From: Neobacillus soli NBRC 102451 | GTDB taxonomy: Bacteria > Bacillota > Bacilli > Bacillales > Cytobacillaceae | Assembly (NCBI RefSeq): GCF_001591665.1 | Contig: NZ_BCVI01000051.1 | Coordinates: 18,334-82,333 of the forward strand | DNA: 64,000 bases | Direction of reading: 5' to 3' | Part shown: piece after piece, positions 17,565 through 27,012 of the stretch | How positions within the stretch are numbered: the stretch's first letter is position 1 | Layout of the letters: every line of letters begins with the position of its first letter | The notes under the pieces: generated by a model | The model's input: only the letters and a program-made list of their open reading frames with translations | Databases searched by the model: none | What the model was told of the DNA's origin: nothing | Made by a program: the position numbers and the translations under genes

Positions 17565-18312
17565 TTAATCTTTTACCTGATTATCGGAACTACTTGTTAT
17601 TGAATTCAGCCTATCAAACGCCTTCACTTCCTGCGCGGCATTATAATTAACCACAATGCTACCGTTAATGGCATCAACAAAATAGTGCCAGTAGCCCACC
17701 TTAGGTTCAACCGTTGAAGCTTTTACAAGATAGGTGTTGTAGAACTTACCCTCATATTTATAGATATATTGCTCGGCAGTCACTTCACCATCATACTGTT
17801 TTACTTTTCCTATTTTTTTTTCAATTGCAGTTTTCGTTATTTTAATAGCTTCCTTGTCAGATATAACAGCAACTTTATTGAGGTCTTTATCATCAAGCTC
17901 AGGTAATACCTCTCCGAAAAATGCCATTACATGATCATTTTTGTCTAATGCGACGGTTATATCTGAAGCATAAATAGGAATGCCCTTATATTGCTGAATC
18001 AATTTAAAGTGGTGAGTACCGGTTTTATAATCAGCCTGTTCTTCTATCACTTTAAAGTGGTTTAATTGCAATTTGGGGCTTTTCTTTTTAAGATAGGCAA
18101 AGACTATGTCTTTCTTACTCATGCTTTTTTTTCGATTCCGGCGCCCAGTTTTCTACAAACAACAAAGGTGACATCTGCCCATCAATAGGTTCAATCTTTG
18201 GACACTGGGCTTCAATTTCCAGAGTAGTGGCAAGCGAACCAACCGTAGAAAATGTACCAAGTACAGCCGGATGGGCAAAACCAGTAGAAACCACTTTCTT
18301 GTAAATTTTCAT
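17565..18312 (-). pseudogene. Propeptide-only M4 protease relic split by a frameshift in an A8 tract
   Basis: Reading from 18312, a 65-residue frame gives a degenerate signal peptide and WAPESKKK, then stops at 18115. A second frame from 18122 continues with SKKDIVFAYLKKKSPK and the whole FTP/PepSY propeptide region, matching residues 60-230 of the M4 paralogues, and stops at 17565 after NAAQEVKAF. The break lies in a run of eight A (18125-18132, minus strand); with seven A the two frames would join without a gap. No catalytic domain follows, so even a frame-corrected product would be a secreted propeptide of about 248 residues. M4 propeptides act as chaperones and inhibitors of their protease, so a residual role cannot be excluded. 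Confidence 0.8.
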
Positions 18313-18516
18313 ATCATCGCTCCTCTTACAGGTCTATGATTCAATTAACTTTCTTTAACGAAATTTCAATTATATACTCTCACACAATAACTAGATAATT
18401 TTATACGTAGGATGTTATGGATATTGAGCCGGCTATCTGTATCATCAGATGTCGGCTCAATTTAAGATCCGGGAAATTTTCGTACCGCATATAAAAAATC
18501 CTGCTATCTAACTCTT

Positions 18517-21500
18517 TTACCTCTTAATTTCAAAATCTACTTTGTTAATTCCACCGACAATCGGTAAAATGAATTCGCTGCTTGTCGGTGTTATAGTGAT
18601 TTTTGTTCCACCGGAAGGACGTTGAGTATAATCATAATCAGTGGCGATTATAACTAGACCGATCTTGCTTCCCTTTTTAAATACATAATCATCAGGCTGC
18701 ATATCCCATTTAAATGTATATTCTTGATTTGGAACAAGTCGTTCTGAACGATCAGCACTTTGTAGGTTTTGCGGATCCATCCAGCCCCGCGTTACAATTG
18801 CCGGTTTAGAACCGCTATAATCAACAAGCAAGGCAGTCAAATTGGAAACTGGACGGTCAATGCTTCCTTTTAGGCTTACGACAGGTGTACCACTGATTCG
18901 TACATCTTCCGTAAGTGACGGAGTCATATATACAAGACGGTTCGGATTATCCAATTCAGGATTTGTAATTAACGTATCTGCTTTTTTCTTCGGATCATCG
19001 ATTAGAGACTTCTTCTCATTTGGTTTATCAGCAACCGGCAAGCTGCTTAATGCACCTGAAGAACCTCCCTCAACCGTATCCAACTTGAATGTAACCGGAA
19101 CGGCAGCTGCTTCTGGCCAATTAGATTGTTTCTGCCAGGTTTTGTCCTCACGTTGAACATCTACTGCAGGTTCGTCCATAGTTCCATTGTCAATCCCGTA
19201 AAGCCAAAAATCGAACCATTTGTTTTCAGCTTGTTTCCAATTGTTTGTCGAAGTACCTCCATGCCCGCCTTGGTGAAGCCACATCTTCCGTGGAACATTA
19301 TTTTGTTCTAGAACTTTCCACCATTGGTCGAAATGTTTTGTCTTTACATTCCAATCGTTAAGACCATGAACAACAAAAACACTCGCCTTGATATTTTTTG
19401 CATCTTTGACAAAATTACGTTTATCCCAGAAGCTATTATAATCTCCCGACTTCCTATCTAATCCAACTGTAAATTCATCAATTAGCTTATGGCATACTTC
19501 AGGCATTTTTCTTGTCAATACAGCTGCTGCCATATTGTCAGCGTCCTCACCTTGATATCCTCCGGGTGCAATTACGGCACCATTTGACCGGTAATAATCA
19601 TACCAGCTGCTAATTGCCGAGATGGGGATAATTGTTTTTAAGCCTTTAACGCCGGTTGTAGAAACAGCATTTGGCAATGTACCATTATAAGAAGTACCTG
19701 TCATTCCAACGTTTCCAGTCGACCAGTCTGCGGAAACTTCCTTTCCGTCAGCTGTGTATGCTTTTGCACTGCCATTTAGCCAATCAATTACTGATTTTGC
19801 AGCGAGAGTCTCGTTTTCATCTCCGGTTGTTGGACAGCCATCTGACTTTCCAGTTCCAATGCTTTCAGCTAGGATGACACCATATCCCCTCGGGACATAG
19901 TAGTTTCCAATTGAACCAAGGTTAGCCGGCTGAGCATTTGCTACTGCGTATGGTTTGCCTCCTTTTTGACCATTCAGTTCAGGTACCGGTGTAAGTTCAA
20001 CATCAACATTATAGACAGGCACGTCTAAGATGCCAGAACGATACGGACTTATCTCATAAATGACAGGAACTTTAACGCCTGGCTCAGTTTTTGGCCTCAT
20101 CACTTGCATGGAGATTCGGTCACGTTTGCCGTCACGATCACTGTCTACTGTAGTTTCAACAAACAGATTCTCAATGATTGCATCATCAGTTGAGTAAATA
20201 GGCTTTGTCATTCCGTTTTCTAGTTCAATTTTTGTTGAAGGATCATTCACGCCAACAGAAGTATAGGCGGATTGGACAGCTTTAACTTGTGCTGAATCAC
20301 TACCGTATAAGTCTGTCGCAGCTTGAATGGCTGCTTGTCTCATCATGGTAAAGTTTGAACTGCTTGTTAAGTATTTTGATAGGGCACGATAATAGATTTG
20401 CTCCGTTGCATCGCGGCCAACACCTTTTACCGTTACGCCGTAATGCTTACCACCCTCAGAAATCAGATAGGCAGCCTTGTTATTGATACTGCTGTTGATA
20501 TGAACTCCGCCACTATCTAACGTGCCAGTATAGCGCTTGCTCCAATGGTCCGGCGAGTAACCGCTTTCAGTTCTAACGTCAACAATTTCAGCTGGGTTAC
20601 TCATTGAACGAAGTGCTTTTCTTCCATCTTTAACAATCTGTTCTCCGATTAACCATTCCTTGTCGCCTCTGTCAACCATGGAACCAAATATATCTGACAT
20701 GGATTCATTTAAGGCACCGGATTCATTTCGATAGACCAAATTTGCAGTATGTTCTGTTACCCCATGGGCCATCTCATGGGCGGCAACATCTAATCCACCT
20801 GCGAAATTGTAATAGGCAACCCCATCGCCATCACCATACGACATCGTTTTACCATTCCATGAAGCGTTATTCCAGTTAGTATTTACATGGACAGCAGAGA
20901 TTAGTTGTTGTCCATTATCATCGACCGAATTGCGATCAAAGGTCTTTTTAAAATAATCATAGACTTTCTGTGCATTGGCATGGGCATCAACGGCCGCACC
21001 ATCTTTGAACATTAGACCAGCGCTCGTTACCATTTTATTGCTATTTTTCGCATCATTAGTAACGACTCCTTTGCCTCGAGTCGTATCATTAAGTCCATAT
21101 ACTCCATTAATTAGTTGTGCTTCAAACATTTGCTTGTTACCAAAAACGCCAGTACCGAATGCCGTAATTTCCTCTGCAGCATTATAGGTATCTACAACAT
21201 TACCATTTGCGGCATCAATGAAATAATGCCAATAGCCGACCTTAGGTTCCATCGTTGAAACTTTGACAAGATACGTGTTATAGAACTTACCATCGTTTTC
21301 ATAGATAAACTGTTCGGCACTGGCCTCCCCATCATACTGGTCTACCTTGCCAATTTTCTTCTCAATACGTTCTTTAGCTATTTTGATTGCCTCTTTATCG
21401 GAGATAGCTGCCTCTGTATTGATGTTTTTATCCGCAAGATCAGGGACAACCGCACCGAAGAAAGAGGAAACATTATTATCTTCGTCAAGTGCTAGAGTTG

Positions 21501-21852
21501 AGTCCGATCCAAATATGGGGATGTCTTTAAATTGCTCCATAAGCCTAAAGTGAGTGGTGCCCGTCTTTTTATCTGCTTGTTCTTTCGTTACTTTAAAGTG
21601 CTTTTTCATATCACCTTTTAATTTAAACTTTTTACTGTTCTCCTCAAGATAGGAAAAGGCAATATCTCTCTTACTTAGCCCTTTTTTCGATTCTGGAGCC
21701 CACTTATCCGCAATGAAAGACGGGGTATTATACTCTTTATTATATTGAATCTTGTATTCCTTATTTGTAGTAGCTGAAGCACCCGTACCCAGTGTCCCAA
21801 GAACAACGGATAGAGCCAAAGCCGAGGATAGGATTTTCTTGTTCCCCTTCAA
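18517..21852 (-). CDS. M4 metalloprotease fused to an S15 Xaa-Pro dipeptidyl-peptidase
   Basis: A single 1,111-residue secreted protein. Residues 1-536 are a complete M4 preproprotease collinear with its neighbours: signal to about 27, propeptide about 50-225, HEMAHGVTEH (His359, Glu360, His363), Glu383, and the final TSVGVN at the position where the others stop. From about 540 a CocE/NonD alpha/beta hydrolase of the PepX (S15) type follows: Ser721 in GMTGTSYNG, Asp833 in HGLNDWNV and His864 in QGGHGG, then the S15 beta domain (about 890-1111). All catalytic residues of both enzymes are present. The start is TTG after GGGGG. The endoprotease would expose N-termini and the S15 part would release Xaa-Pro dipeptides. 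A strong promoter with a SinR-like box precedes it. Confidence 0.93.
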   Translation of the reverse strand: MKGNKKILSSALALSVVLGTLGTGASATTNKEYKIQYNKEYNTPSFIADKWAPESKKGLSKRDIAFSYLEENSKKFKLKGDMKKHFKVTKEQADKKTGTTHFRLMEQFKDIPIFGSDSTLALDEDNNVSSFFGAVVPDLADKNINTEAAISDKEAIKIAKERIEKKIGKVDQYDGEASAEQFIYENDGKFYNTYLVKVSTMEPKVGYWHYFIDAANGNVVDTYNAAEEITAFGTGVFGNKQMFEAQLINGVYGLNDTTRGKGVVTNDAKNSNKMVTSAGLMFKDGAAVDAHANAQKVYDYFKKTFDRNSVDDNGQQLISAVHVNTNWNNASWNGKTMSYGDGDGVAYYNFAGGLDVAAHEMAHGVTEHTANLVYRNESGALNESMSDIFGSMVDRGDKEWLIGEQIVKDGRKALRSMSNPAEIVDVRTESGYSPDHWSKRYTGTLDSGGVHINSSINNKAAYLISEGGKHYGVTVKGVGRDATEQIYYRALSKYLTSSSNFTMMRQAAIQAATDLYGSDSAQVKAVQSAYTSVGVNDPSTKIELENGMTKPIYSTDDAIIENLFVETTVDSDRDGKRDRISMQVMRPKTEPGVKVPVIYEISPYRSGILDVPVYNVDVELTPVPELNGQKGGKPYAVANAQPANLGSIGNYYVPRGYGVILAESIGTGKSDGCPTTGDENETLAAKSVIDWLNGSAKAYTADGKEVSADWSTGNVGMTGTSYNGTLPNAVSTTGVKGLKTIIPISAISSWYDYYRSNGAVIAPGGYQGEDADNMAAAVLTRKMPEVCHKLIDEFTVGLDRKSGDYNSFWDKRNFVKDAKNIKASVFVVHGLNDWNVKTKHFDQWWKVLEQNNVPRKMWLHQGGHGGTSTNNWKQAENKWFDFWLYGIDNGTMDEPAVDVQREDKTWQKQSNWPEAAAVPVTFKLDTVEGGSSGALSSLPVADKPNEKKSLIDDPKKKADTLITNPELDNPNRLVYMTPSLTEDVRISGTPVVSLKGSIDRPVSNLTALLVDYSGSKPAIVTRGWMDPQNLQSADRSERLVPNQEYTFKWDMQPDDYVFKKGSKIGLVIIATDYDYTQRPSGGTKITITPTSSEFILPIVGGINKVDFEIKR

Positions 21853-22164
21853 TTATCGCGCCCCCTAATAAAATATTATTCTAGTAAAAATTGATTGATT
21901 CAACGTACCAGCCTAATTAATTTTGCATTACTTCTTACTAACAGGAGTATGCATATGTACCCCCACCTTTCGCCTACCCTTTACCTTCACAAATTTAAGT
22001 TTTCTAATTCATCTAGCATTCCATTTTCTTGAAATCCATTAACCACCTCTCTTTGAATTGTTTTATAGGGTAATTAGTAACTCCTTTGGAATATAGCAGC
22101 TACCAATATCCGTGATATTTACATATCACACTTGTTCCTTATAGGGTTCAATAATGTTCCAAAT

Positions 22165-22171
22165 AGAGAAC
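22165..22171 (-). promoter_or_regulatory. SinR-like box at the fusion-gene start site
   Basis: GTTCTCT lies at about +4 to +10 and continues as ATTTGGAAC, giving a loose dyad. This would suit steric repression. Confidence 0.45.
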
Positions 22172-22181
22172 AGTCGGACTA

Positions 22182-22210
22182 ATTATAGTATTAATTTAAT
22201 AGTTTTTCAA
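22182..22210 (-). promoter_or_regulatory. Sigma-A promoter of the M4-S15 fusion gene
   Basis: Minus strand TTGAAA (22205-22210), exactly 17 bases, TATAAT (22182-22187): near-consensus. Predicted start near 22175. Confidence 0.7.
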
Positions 22211-22320
22211 CATGCCAATATACTTATTTTCCATTTATAAAGTCTTTTTGTCTTTTATAAAACATTTTCCCCTAAATCTTGTTATTCTAAAAACTTTCAT
22301 TAAAGTTTTACACATAGCCA

Positions 22321-22348
22321 AAAAAAAAGACTCAGGTGAGAGTCTTTT
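22321..22348 (-). terminator. Terminator of the peptide ABC operon
   Basis: AAAGACTCT/GAGTCTTT hairpin followed on the minus strand by a run of U; it overlaps the last codon of the permease gene. Confidence 0.8.
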
Positions 22349-23246
22349 ATTGTTTCATTTTGGGATCGAGGATATCTCTTAGGCCATCACCCATTAGGTT
22401 AAAGCCAAGGACGGTCAGCATGATAGCCATCCCAGGGAAAAATAATGTCCACGGCGCTTGTGTGATGTAATTTCTTGAATCCGCAAGCATTTTCCCCCAC
22501 TCCGGTGTTGGAGGCTGGGCCCCTAATCCAAGGAAACCTAGGGCAGCTGCTTCGATGATGGCTGTTGCAATTGCCAAGGTTGCTTGGACGATTACTGGAG
22601 ACACGCTGTTAGGTAGAATATGCCTGAGAAGGATTCGAGTATCCTTCATTCCAACAGCACGGGCAGACATAATATATTCCTCTTGCTTCACGCTTAATAC
22701 TTTTGATCTTATCAACCTGCCAAAGTTCGGAATATTAATAACTGCAATGGCAATTAATGCATTTTGTAGTGATGGACCCAAAACGGAGACCACTGCAATC
22801 GCCAACAGAATACTGGGAAAAGCAAGCATGATATCAAAGATACGAGAGATGATTGTATCAGCCCAGCGCCCATAATATCCAGCCACAATTCCAAGCAATG
22901 TCCCAATGACAACAGATCCTAATACCGAGAAAAAACCAACCCATAGGGAAATTCTAGCTCCATATAAAACACGTGAAAAAATATCTCTGCCAAAGTCATC
23001 AGTACCGAACCAATGCTTGCTGGACGGTGCCTGCATCCGTTCGGTCAATACCTGCGCTTTATAGCTGTATGGTGCCAGCCATGGAGCTATGGCTGCGATA
23101 ATGATAAAAAAGATGACAATACCTAAGCCAATAACTGCTAATTTATTTTTATAAAATAATCTCCAGTTTTCCTTCCACGGAGGAGTCAGCTTTTCCTCGA
23201 CAGGGATTGTCGCGATGTCCGCTGTGTTTTTTGCAAGTTCTGCCAC
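22347..23246 (-). CDS. Dipeptide/oligopeptide ABC permease, DppC/OppC type
   Basis: 299-residue inner-membrane permease. A cytoplasmic N-terminus, a first helix (about 38-60), the long loop with HWFGTDDFGRDIFSRVLYG typical of DppC/OppC, and five further helices with the ATPase-contact EAA loop (about 190-210). The start is GTG in a GAGGGATCAAAC context. It is the last gene of a five-gene operon in the order ATPase, ATPase, binding protein, DppB, DppC, and pairs with DppB to form the pore. Confidence 0.92.
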   Translation of the reverse strand: MAELAKNTADIATIPVEEKLTPPWKENWRLFYKNKLAVIGLGIVIFFIIIAAIAPWLAPYSYKAQVLTERMQAPSSKHWFGTDDFGRDIFSRVLYGARISLWVGFFSVLGSVVIGTLLGIVAGYYGRWADTIISRIFDIMLAFPSILLAIAVVSVLGPSLQNALIAIAVINIPNFGRLIRSKVLSVKQEEYIMSARAVGMKDTRILLRHILPNSVSPVIVQATLAIATAIIEAAALGFLGLGAQPPTPEWGKMLADSRNYITQAPWTLFFPGMAIMLTVLGFNLMGDGLRDILDPKMKQ

Positions 23247-23260
23247 GTTTGATCCCTCCT

Positions 23261-24289
23261 TTATTTGGTATATTTAATTCTCGGATCAACAAAGACATAT
23301 AATAAGTCAACGATTAAATTAATGAGTACAAAGATGGCTGCAATGAGTAATATCCCTGACTGAATAACAGGATAATCACGGTAGCCGATTGCATCGTATA
23401 GGTATCTGCCAATTCCCGGCCAGCCAAAGATGGTTTCCGTTAGAATTGCTCCCCCTAATAACAGTCCTGTCTGTAAACCGATAACTGTAAGAACTGGGAT
23501 AATCGCATTTTTTAAGGAGTGCTTGTACACCACCCAAAACATCCTTAGCCCCTTCGCACGGGCTGTACGAATGTAATCTGACTTCATAACCTCCAGCATT
23601 GAGGCACGGGTCATTCTGGCGATAATCGCCATCGGGATGGTGGCAAGTGCAATACTTGGAAGGATTAAATGCTTTAAGACGATTGCAAATTGATCAAATC
23701 TTCCTTGCATTAGTGTATCGAGTAAATAGAAATTCGTAATTGCTGTAATTGGATCTCTAACATTCTCTCTTCCGGTAGTAGGCAGCCAGCCTAGTTCAAT
23801 CGAAAATGCCCACTGCTCCATCAGGCCAAGCCAGAAGATCGGCATCGATACGCCAATAAGTGCTAGTATCATTGCAACATAATCAAACCACGATTTTGAG
23901 AACCAGGCACTGATAATCCCGGCATTTACTCCAACGGTAATGGCAATGACCATGGCCACAATTGTTAATTCTGCGGTTGCTGCCAAGTAGGGCCAGATTT
24001 CTTGGTTAATAGGACCTCTTGTTTGTAATGAAACCCCTAAATCTCCTTGGAGCAATGATTTAATATAATCAAAGTATTGTATGTACCATGGCCTGTCCAA
24101 GCCTAATGCTTTTGTTAGATTTGCAATTGATTCAGCAGTTGCCCTCTGTCCAAGAATTACTTGAGCAGGATTCCCGGGGATGGCATGGATAATGGCAAAA
24201 ACTATGAGTGTCATTCCTATTAATACGGGTATTAAAGATAAAACACGGCGGACCGTATACGTTAACAAGTATTTCACCTCGTTTTTCAA
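23261..24289 (-). CDS. Dipeptide/oligopeptide ABC permease, DppB/OppB type
   Basis: Up to 342 residues. A first helix (about 15-35), the NPAQVILGQRAT signature of DppB/OppB, a periplasmic-side loop and five more helices ending VDLLYVFVDPRIKY. The longest frame starts with TTG at 24289; a TTG ending at 24268 has a better-spaced GAGGTGA site and gives LLTYTVRRVLSLIPV, so the start may be 21 bases in. It sits 14 bases before the DppC gene. Confidence 0.92.
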   Translation of the reverse strand: MKNEVKYLLTYTVRRVLSLIPVLIGMTLIVFAIIHAIPGNPAQVILGQRATAESIANLTKALGLDRPWYIQYFDYIKSLLQGDLGVSLQTRGPINQEIWPYLAATAELTIVAMVIAITVGVNAGIISAWFSKSWFDYVAMILALIGVSMPIFWLGLMEQWAFSIELGWLPTTGRENVRDPITAITNFYLLDTLMQGRFDQFAIVLKHLILPSIALATIPMAIIARMTRASMLEVMKSDYIRTARAKGLRMFWVVYKHSLKNAIIPVLTVIGLQTGLLLGGAILTETIFGWPGIGRYLYDAIGYRDYPVIQSGILLIAAIFVLINLIVDLLYVFVDPRIKYTK

Positions 24290-24317
24290 AAATAATCAAA
24301 GAGTCTTTGATTAATCA

Positions 24318-24345
24318 AAAGGGGAGGCAAGACTCCCTCCCCTTT
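24318..24345 (-). terminator. Intercistronic hairpin after the peptide-binding protein gene
   Basis: AAAGGGGAGG (24318-24327) and CCTCCCCTTT (24336-24345) form a 10-bp stem between the binding-protein gene and dppB. Such hairpins usually stabilise the upstream message or partly terminate, giving more binding protein than permease. Confidence 0.65.
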
Positions 24346-24354
24346 ATCCAGTAA

Positions 24355-25980
24355 TTATTTAAATTCTACCTTGCTCAGACATTCAGAACCCGTTGGATGC
24401 GGAAGGTAATTTTGTAAGTCCTTCGCAGCAGCTAACAGTGGTGTAGAGTGTACAAGCGGCACCCATGGAGCATCTTCATGGATGATTTCCTGTGCTTTTT
24501 TATAAAGCTCATTCCGCTTTTCTTGATCAGTTTCCGTTTGAGCCTCGATTAAAATTTTATGCAATTCGTCATTGCTGTATTGGGCATAGTTGTTGCTGCC
24601 AATACTGTCTTTATCGAGCAATGTGTAGATGAAGTTATCTGGGTCACCATTGTCGCCAGTCCATCCAAGCATAAAGGAATCAAACTCACCTTTTGTTGCT
24701 TTTTCTAAATAAGTAGCCCAGTCAACAGATTTTATATTTGCTTTAATGCCAACTTTACTTAAGCTTTCTTGAATAACCTCTGCAACTTTTTGTGCTTCCG
24801 GCATGTATGGGCGTGCTACAGGCATTGCCCATAAGTCCATTGTAAAGCCTTTCTCCAGCCCTGCTTCTTTTAATAATGCTTTCGCTTTTTCTAAATCAAA
24901 CGGATATTCTTGAATGGCATCGTTATATCCTTCAATAGATGGCGGCATAGGGTTTTTGGCTGGAAGTGCCTTACCACCATAGAATGCATCAATAATCGCT
25001 TTCTTATCGATTGCATAGTTAATCGCTTGACGAACAAGCTTATTATCCAATGGTTTACGAGTAGTTGTTAAACCAATATACCCAACATTCATTGATGGTC
25101 TTTCAATAATTTGCAATTTATCGTTCGCCAATACAGTCGCTTCATCCGAGTTATTTAGTCCATCCATCACATCGATCTCACCATTTGCAAGGGCATTAAG
25201 ACGTGCTGTATTTTCAGGAATGACACGGAAGATAATTTTGTTTAACTTTGGTAAATCTTTTTGCCAGTAATCTGGATTTTTTTCAATAACGATCTTATCT
25301 TTTTGTTTCCATTCAACGAATTTGAATGGACCTGTTCCAACTGGGTGACTTCTAAAATCATCGCCCCACTTTTCTAAAGCTGTCGGACTCGCAATCGCAA
25401 ACATGGACATTGCGATGTTCTTTAGGAATGGTGCTTGTGGTCTTTTTAATACAAACTGTACTGTATTCTCATCAACGGCCTTAACTTCTTTAATTACGTG
25501 CCCTTCATCTTTCTTAAATCCGCCAAACATCGTATAATAAGGGAATTTCTCTTCATTCCCGTTCATCCAGCGGTCGAAGTTGTAGACAACAGCATCTGCA
25601 TTGAAATCAGTACCGTCATGGAATTTTACACCTTTACGAAGATTAAATGTGTAAGTCAAGCCATCATCCGAAGTTTTCCACTCTTCTGCAAGCCCTGGTT
25701 TAATTGTTGTATCCTGGTCTCCATATACCAACAATGTTTCAAATAAGTTTATCGTGACTTTAAATGTTTCACCTTCAGTTGTTGTGATTGGGTCCAATGA
25801 AGTGGAATCTCCACCGCGGCCATACACAAGCGTATCCTTTTTATTGACATTACTAGTGTCAGGATCTTTCTTTCCACCATCTGTTTTAGCGTCATCACTC
25901 GTTTTGCTGTTACAGCCAACTAAAAACATGCTGATGGCTAATAAAGAAATCAACAGCATCATAAAAGACTTTTTCTTCAT
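24355..25980 (-). CDS. Peptide-binding lipoprotein of the ABC importer (SBP family 5)
   Basis: 541-residue extracellular receptor that hands peptides to the DppBC pore. The signal peptide ends in the lipobox FLVGC (Cys about 23), followed by an Asp/Lys-rich linker and the SBP_bac_5 fold: ETLLVYGDQDTTIKPGLAEEW, FNLRKGVKFHDGTDFNADAV, PVGTGPFKF. Length is typical of DppE/OppA. It is placed between the ATPases and the permeases, with a stabilising hairpin after it. Dipeptide, oligopeptide or glutathione specificity cannot be separated by eye; the surrounding proteases make peptides likely. Confidence 0.92.
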   Translation of the reverse strand: MKKKSFMMLLISLLAISMFLVGCNSKTSDDAKTDGGKKDPDTSNVNKKDTLVYGRGGDSTSLDPITTTEGETFKVTINLFETLLVYGDQDTTIKPGLAEEWKTSDDGLTYTFNLRKGVKFHDGTDFNADAVVYNFDRWMNGNEEKFPYYTMFGGFKKDEGHVIKEVKAVDENTVQFVLKRPQAPFLKNIAMSMFAIASPTALEKWGDDFRSHPVGTGPFKFVEWKQKDKIVIEKNPDYWQKDLPKLNKIIFRVIPENTARLNALANGEIDVMDGLNNSDEATVLANDKLQIIERPSMNVGYIGLTTTRKPLDNKLVRQAINYAIDKKAIIDAFYGGKALPAKNPMPPSIEGYNDAIQEYPFDLEKAKALLKEAGLEKGFTMDLWAMPVARPYMPEAQKVAEVIQESLSKVGIKANIKSVDWATYLEKATKGEFDSFMLGWTGDNGDPDNFIYTLLDKDSIGSNNYAQYSNDELHKILIEAQTETDQEKRNELYKKAQEIIHEDAPWVPLVHSTPLLAAAKDLQNYLPHPTGSECLSKVEFK

Positions 25981-26034
25981 AAGCTTTGTTTACCCCCTGT
26001 ACTTTTTTTGTTTTTTTATCATTAATGCAGCATA

Positions 26035-27012
26035 TCACTCGTTATATAAGTGACATGCAACAAGATGACCGTTTAGATTGCTTTCTCCAGGTCTAGTTGT
26101 TTTACAAATATCCATTACTTGTGAACATCTCGTATGAAAGGCACAGCCTGTAGGTGGATTCGCCGGACTTGGCAGCTCACCTTCGATCAAAATTGTTTTC
26201 TTCTTAATATCAGGATCTGGGATTGGAACTGCAGAAAGCAGTGCTTTCGTGTAAGGATGTTTTGGATTTTCGTATAGAATTTCACTTTCTGCTAACTCTA
26301 TTAATCTACCTAAATACATTACGCCGACCCGATCACTGATATGTCGAACCACACCTAAATCATGCGCGATAAATATGTAGGTAAGCTGAAATTCCTTTTG
26401 AATATCCTTCATTAGGTTGAGAACCTGAGCCTGAATGGAAACGTCAAGTGCCGATACAGGTTCATCGGCAATAATCAACTTCGGTTTGGTCATCAATGCC
26501 TTCGCAATCCCAATCCGCTGACGCTGCCCGCCGCTGAATTGATGCGGATATCGTTTTGCATGATAACTGCTTAAGCCGACCACCTCGAGCATTTCCCTTA
26601 CTTGTTTTCTACGTTCCTCTTTGGTCCCAATACCATGGACAATGAGCGGTTCCTCAAGGATTTGTTCAATCGAATGCCTTGGATTTAGTGATGCATACGG
26701 ATCCTGGAAAACCATCTGGATTTCCCGACGGGTTTTTCTTAATTCTGATTTTGACATCCTTGTAATTTCTTTATCTTCAAAAACCACCGTACCGTCACTG
26801 GCCTCAATCAAACGCATAAGCAATCGACCGGTTGTCGATTTCCCGCAACCGCTTTCACCGACGATTCCCAATGTTTCTCCTTTTTTAACATAAAAGGAAA
26901 CATCATCAACCGCCTTGACCTCGCCTTGTTTCCTTCCAAAAATTCCGCCAGTAATCGGAAAGTATTTTTTTAGTCCATTTACTTCAAGAAGTAACTCCGA
27001 CATGTTTGTCAC
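26035..27012 (-). CDS. Peptide ABC transporter ATPase, DppF/OppF type
   Basis: 325 residues. Walker A GESGCGKST, signature FSGGQRQRIG, Walker B LIIADEPVSALD, switch IAHDLGVVRHI, and the C-terminal oligopeptide-transporter extension with cysteines (CAFHTRCSQVMDIC) typical of this subfamily, where a 4Fe-4S cluster has been proposed. It overlaps the end of the DppD gene, so the two ATPases are translationally coupled. Starts at GTG (27012) or ATG (27003) share the AAGGAGGGGA site. Confidence 0.93.
   Translation of the reverse strand: MTNMSELLLEVNGLKKYFPITGGIFGRKQGEVKAVDDVSFYVKKGETLGIVGESGCGKSTTGRLLMRLIEASDGTVVFEDKEITRMSKSELRKTRREIQMVFQDPYASLNPRHSIEQILEEPLIVHGIGTKEERRKQVREMLEVVGLSSYHAKRYPHQFSGGQRQRIGIAKALMTKPKLIIADEPVSALDVSIQAQVLNLMKDIQKEFQLTYIFIAHDLGVVRHISDRVGVMYLGRLIELAESEILYENPKHPYTKALLSAVPIPDPDIKKKTILIEGELPSPANPPTGCAFHTRCSQVMDICKTTRPGESNLNGHLVACHLYNE

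Larger units (their letters stand above)
21853..22346. other. 494-base gap: leader and promoter of the fusion gene
   Basis: It contains a predicted leader of about 320 bases, a strong promoter and a SinR-like box. I see no gene; the leader is AT-rich and I found no convincing riboswitch. Confidence 0.55.
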
